A DNA stretch of 64,000 bases from Leeuwenhoekiella aestuarii (GTDB taxonomy: Bacteria; Bacteroidota; Bacteroidia; Flavobacteriales; Flavobacteriaceae), in contig NZ_QOVJ01000006.1 in assembly GCF_004104055.1 (NCBI RefSeq), positions 124,001 to 188,000 of the forward strand. Direction: 5' to 3'. Made by a program: the position numbers and the translations under genes. A model generated the notes under the pieces. It worked only from the letters and a program-made list of their open reading frames with translations. It made no database searches and had not been told where the DNA came from. Shown here piece by piece: positions 62,216 to 64,000 of this stretch; position 1 is the first letter of the stretch; every line of letters begins with the position of its first letter.

Positions 62216-62983
62216 ATGAAACTAGGCGGAAGAGCGCTCAAGCTATTTTTAGGCATTGCCATTGTCGCTTTTGGATTGATTCGCTATTGCGGCAGCCAAG
62301 AGGAAAACCCGTATACCGGTCGCACGCAGGCCATAAGTCTTTCTACAGAAGAAGAAATTGCAATAGGCCTGCAAAATGCGCCCATTATGGCAGATCAACA
62401 TGGCGGAATGCACCCGGATCAGCAACTGCAGGATTTTGTAGCTCAAGTAGGTAAAAAACTGGTAGATCATACCATCGCTCAGGAAACGCCCTATCAGTAT
62501 GAATTTCATTTGCTGCGCGATCCAAAAACCGTAAATGCCTTTGCACTTCCCGGCGGACAAATTTTTATCACCTATGCCTTGATGGAACGTTTAGAAAACG
62601 AAGATCAACTTGCTGGGGTCTTGGGTCACGAGATCGGCCACGTGGTAGGGCGGCATGCTGCAGAACGTATTGCGCAGAGCGAACTCGCCAATACCGTGGC
62701 AACCGGAGCAGAAGTAGGCGCAGACGCCGGAATGCTCGCCAGTCAGCTGGGACAAACTTTATTGCTCAAAAATGGACGTGGTGACGAACTGGAAAGTGAT
62801 GCTCTCGGCGTCAAGTTTATGCTGGAAGCGGGGTATAACCCGGAAGCGATGATTGAAGTCATGCAAATACTCAAAGCTGCCAGCGGTGGCCAGCGCGTAC
62901 CCGAATTTCAAAGCTCGCATCCAGACCCCGAAAACCGTATTCAAAAAATAAAAGAAGCTATTGAGAAGTATCAAAACAATTAA
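62216..62983 (+). CDS. M48 family metalloprotease (BepA/Oma1-like catalytic domain)
   Basis: 255 residues. N-terminal hydrophobic helix (LFLGIAIVAFGLIRYCG), FALPGGQIFITYALMERLENEDQLAGVLGHEIGHV with the HExxH zinc site, NGRGDELESDALGVKFMLEAGYNP with the third ligand Glu, and SSHPDPENRIQKI. Short form without TPR tail. Probably degrades misfolded envelope proteins, as BepA and LoiP do. Follows the M15 peptidase by 18 bases. Confidence 0.92.
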   Translation: MKLGGRALKLFLGIAIVAFGLIRYCGSQEENPYTGRTQAISLSTEEEIAIGLQNAPIMADQHGGMHPDQQLQDFVAQVGKKLVDHTIAQETPYQYEFHLLRDPKTVNAFALPGGQIFITYALMERLENEDQLAGVLGHEIGHVVGRHAAERIAQSELANTVATGAEVGADAGMLASQLGQTLLLKNGRGDELESDALGVKFMLEAGYNPEAMIEVMQILKAASGGQRVPEFQSSHPDPENRIQKIKEAIEKYQNN

Positions 62984-63113
62984 TATTATTATTTCTATTG
63001 TTATTATTTCAATCTGATGGGACATCACTCCAAAGCGGGAATAAGCTGATTTCTCCGGACTGAGAAGAACGAGGAATGAGGCGACAATAACAATAGTAAT
63101 AGAAATAATAATA
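62984..63113. repeat. Inverted-repeat element between the M48 and gpmI genes
   Basis: Arms TATTATTATTTCTATT (62984-62999) and its complement AATAGAAATAATAATA (63098-63113), 16 bases perfect, 98 bases between. The inside (GGACTGAGAAGAACGAGGAA and flanks) is G/C-richer than the arms. Could be a small non-autonomous element or a long RNA hairpin. Confidence 0.45.
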
Positions 63114-63180
63114 AAGAGAATCTTTTCAAACGCTATCGTGATTGCTCCTCAATCTTTTAGCCTTTGGTCATAAGAGTGAT

Positions 63181-63188
63181 TATCTTTG
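63181..63188 (+). promoter_or_regulatory. Possible -7 box for gpmI
   Basis: TATCTTTG fits TAnnTTTG exactly, 21 bases before the ATG. The nearest TTTG (63163) is only 14 bases away, so the -33 element is unclear. Confidence 0.5.
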
Positions 63189-63209
63189 TAGAACAACTAG
63201 AGAAAAACC

Positions 63210-64000
63210 ATGAATAAGAAAGTAATTTTAATGATCCTCGATGGATGGGGATTTGCACCTAATAAAGAAGTTTCTGCCGTAGATCAGGCCAATACCCCCT
63301 TCATTGATTCACTCTATAACAAATACCCACACGCACAGTTGCTAACCCACGGAGGCAATGTAGGTCTACCTGATGGTCAAATGGGAAACAGCGAAGTGGG
63401 TCATATGAATCTGGGTGCCGGTCGTATCGTATATCAGGATTTTGCTAAAATCAATAAAGCGCTTTACGACAATACACTTAAAGATCAAAAAGAGCTTAAA
63501 GATGCCTTTGCATATGCGAAAGCAAACAAAAAACCCATACACTTATTGGGTCTGGTTTCAGATGGTGGGGTTCACGCCCACATTAACCATGCTAAAGGCT
63601 TAATTGAAGCTGCAAATCAGGCAGGCGTTGCAGAGGTTTACATCCACGCATTTACAGATGGTCGTGATGTAGATCCACAAAGCGGTGCCGGTTTTATTGA
63701 AGATTTAAACGATTATGCAGCTAACAACGGAGCCAAATTGGCCAGTATTACCGGCCGCTATTTTGCTATGGACCGCGACACCCGCTGGGAGCGTGTGAAG
63801 AAAGCCTATGACGCTGCTGTACATGGGATAGGTACCAAAACCACAGATCCGGTAAGCGTGATCAAAGCTTCGTACAAAGAGGGCGTGACCGATGAGTTTC
63901 TAGAACCTATTGTAGTTACTGAAAATGACCAACCGGTTGCAACGATAAAAGACGGGGATGTGGTATTGTTCTTCAACTACCGTACCGACCGCGGGCGTGA
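63210..64000 (+). CDS. gpmI: 2,3-bisphosphoglycerate-independent phosphoglycerate mutase, 3' end outside window
   Basis: 263 codons in the window with no stop; the protein continues past the right edge (family about 510 residues). VILMILDGWGFAPNKEV has the metal Asp, and MGNSEVGHMNLGAGRIVYQD carries the phospho-acceptor Ser. VHAHINHAKGLIE, FTDGRDVDPQSG, GRYFAMDRDTRWERVKKAY and FFNYRTDRGR follow in the expected order. Glycolysis, as for gap at 25905. Confidence 0.96.
   Translation, partial: MNKKVILMILDGWGFAPNKEVSAVDQANTPFIDSLYNKYPHAQLLTHGGNVGLPDGQMGNSEVGHMNLGAGRIVYQDFAKINKALYDNTLKDQKELKDAFAYAKANKKPIHLLGLVSDGGVHAHINHAKGLIEAANQAGVAEVYIHAFTDGRDVDPQSGAGFIEDLNDYAANNGAKLASITGRYFAMDRDTRWERVKKAYDAAVHGIGTKTTDPVSVIKASYKEGVTDEFLEPIVVTENDQPVATIKDGDVVLFFNYRTDRGR

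Noticed and set aside
1-64000. Search for CRISPR arrays, toxin-antitoxin pairs, restriction systems, phage or integrative element genes
   Set aside because: None seen; no integrase, transposase, methylase-endonuclease pair, tRNA-linked att site or regularly spaced repeats.

Overview
This 64 kb window is chromosomal DNA from a member of the Bacteroidota, almost certainly a marine-type Flavobacteriaceae. The indications are AT-rich coding DNA, PorV-like and DUF4920/DUF6089/DUF6702/DUF4174 proteins, lipoproteins with short Ser-Cys lipoboxes, ribosomal protein THX, and two promoters with the TTTG-N19-TAnnTTTG geometry of this phylum. No rRNA, tRNA, CRISPR array, insertion sequence, integrase or prophage gene was seen. 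Most of the window is ordinary core genome.

Layout. 1-5 kb: recQ (partial) is divergent from kdsD-tatC-AhpD-like-lptB (LPS sugar, Tat export, LPS transport). 5-5.6 kb is a gene-free gap between convergent genes. 5.6-10.3 kb is a minus-strand cluster: pssA, secreted DinB-like protein, Nudix hydrolase, membrane LytTR regulator, S41 protease. 10.5-16.2 kb: PorV-like protein, mnmD/DUF4920, ilvE, a cyclophilin-FKBP fusion, ribosomal protein THX and yaaA. 16.3-20.2 kb, minus strand: ABC ATPase, methyltransferase, ABC-F protein, MazG-like NTP pyrophosphatase. 20.2-24.7 kb: small membrane proteins, an SRPBCC protein, and an MFS exporter behind a leader peptide and intrinsic terminator that look like a transcription attenuator. 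25-33.5 kb: lipA, gap, a TPR hybrid histidine kinase, lpxK, a Nif3-like protein, a coiled-coil protein with a dead zinc ribbon, msrA and a DUF4174 protein.

33.5-41.5 kb is rich in redox and light-stress genes: an Old Yellow Enzyme with a flavin reductase-like partner, a DUF2256/Cry-DASH/iron-sulfur photolyase operon, two tiny stress-type proteins, an aldo/keto reductase and an SDR. 41.6-49.7 kb: an ABC exporter, a DUF6089 barrel, two pirins, two MFS transporters. 49.9-53.3 kb: kynU-kmo-O-methyltransferase behind a clear promoter. 53.5-59.3 kb: tatA, an M1 peptidase with a DUF6702 partner, and two carboxypeptidase-regulatory-like proteins flanking a small secreted protein. 59.4-64 kb: pepE, three GNAT acetyltransferases, an M15 peptidase with a Tat signal, an M48 protease and gpmI (partial).

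The best candidate for something new is the attenuator at 21654-21784. Its leader peptide carries a Pro-Pro-Asp stall motif, and a segment of its coding region can pair with the 5' arm of the terminator directly before the MFS gene. Other points worth attention are the loss of all zinc ligands in two unrelated proteins (RecQ and the zinc-ribbon protein), an esterase-like protein with Lys at the nucleophile position, and a dispersed repeat with a CTCGATTATCGAG core, one copy of which is read as protein.
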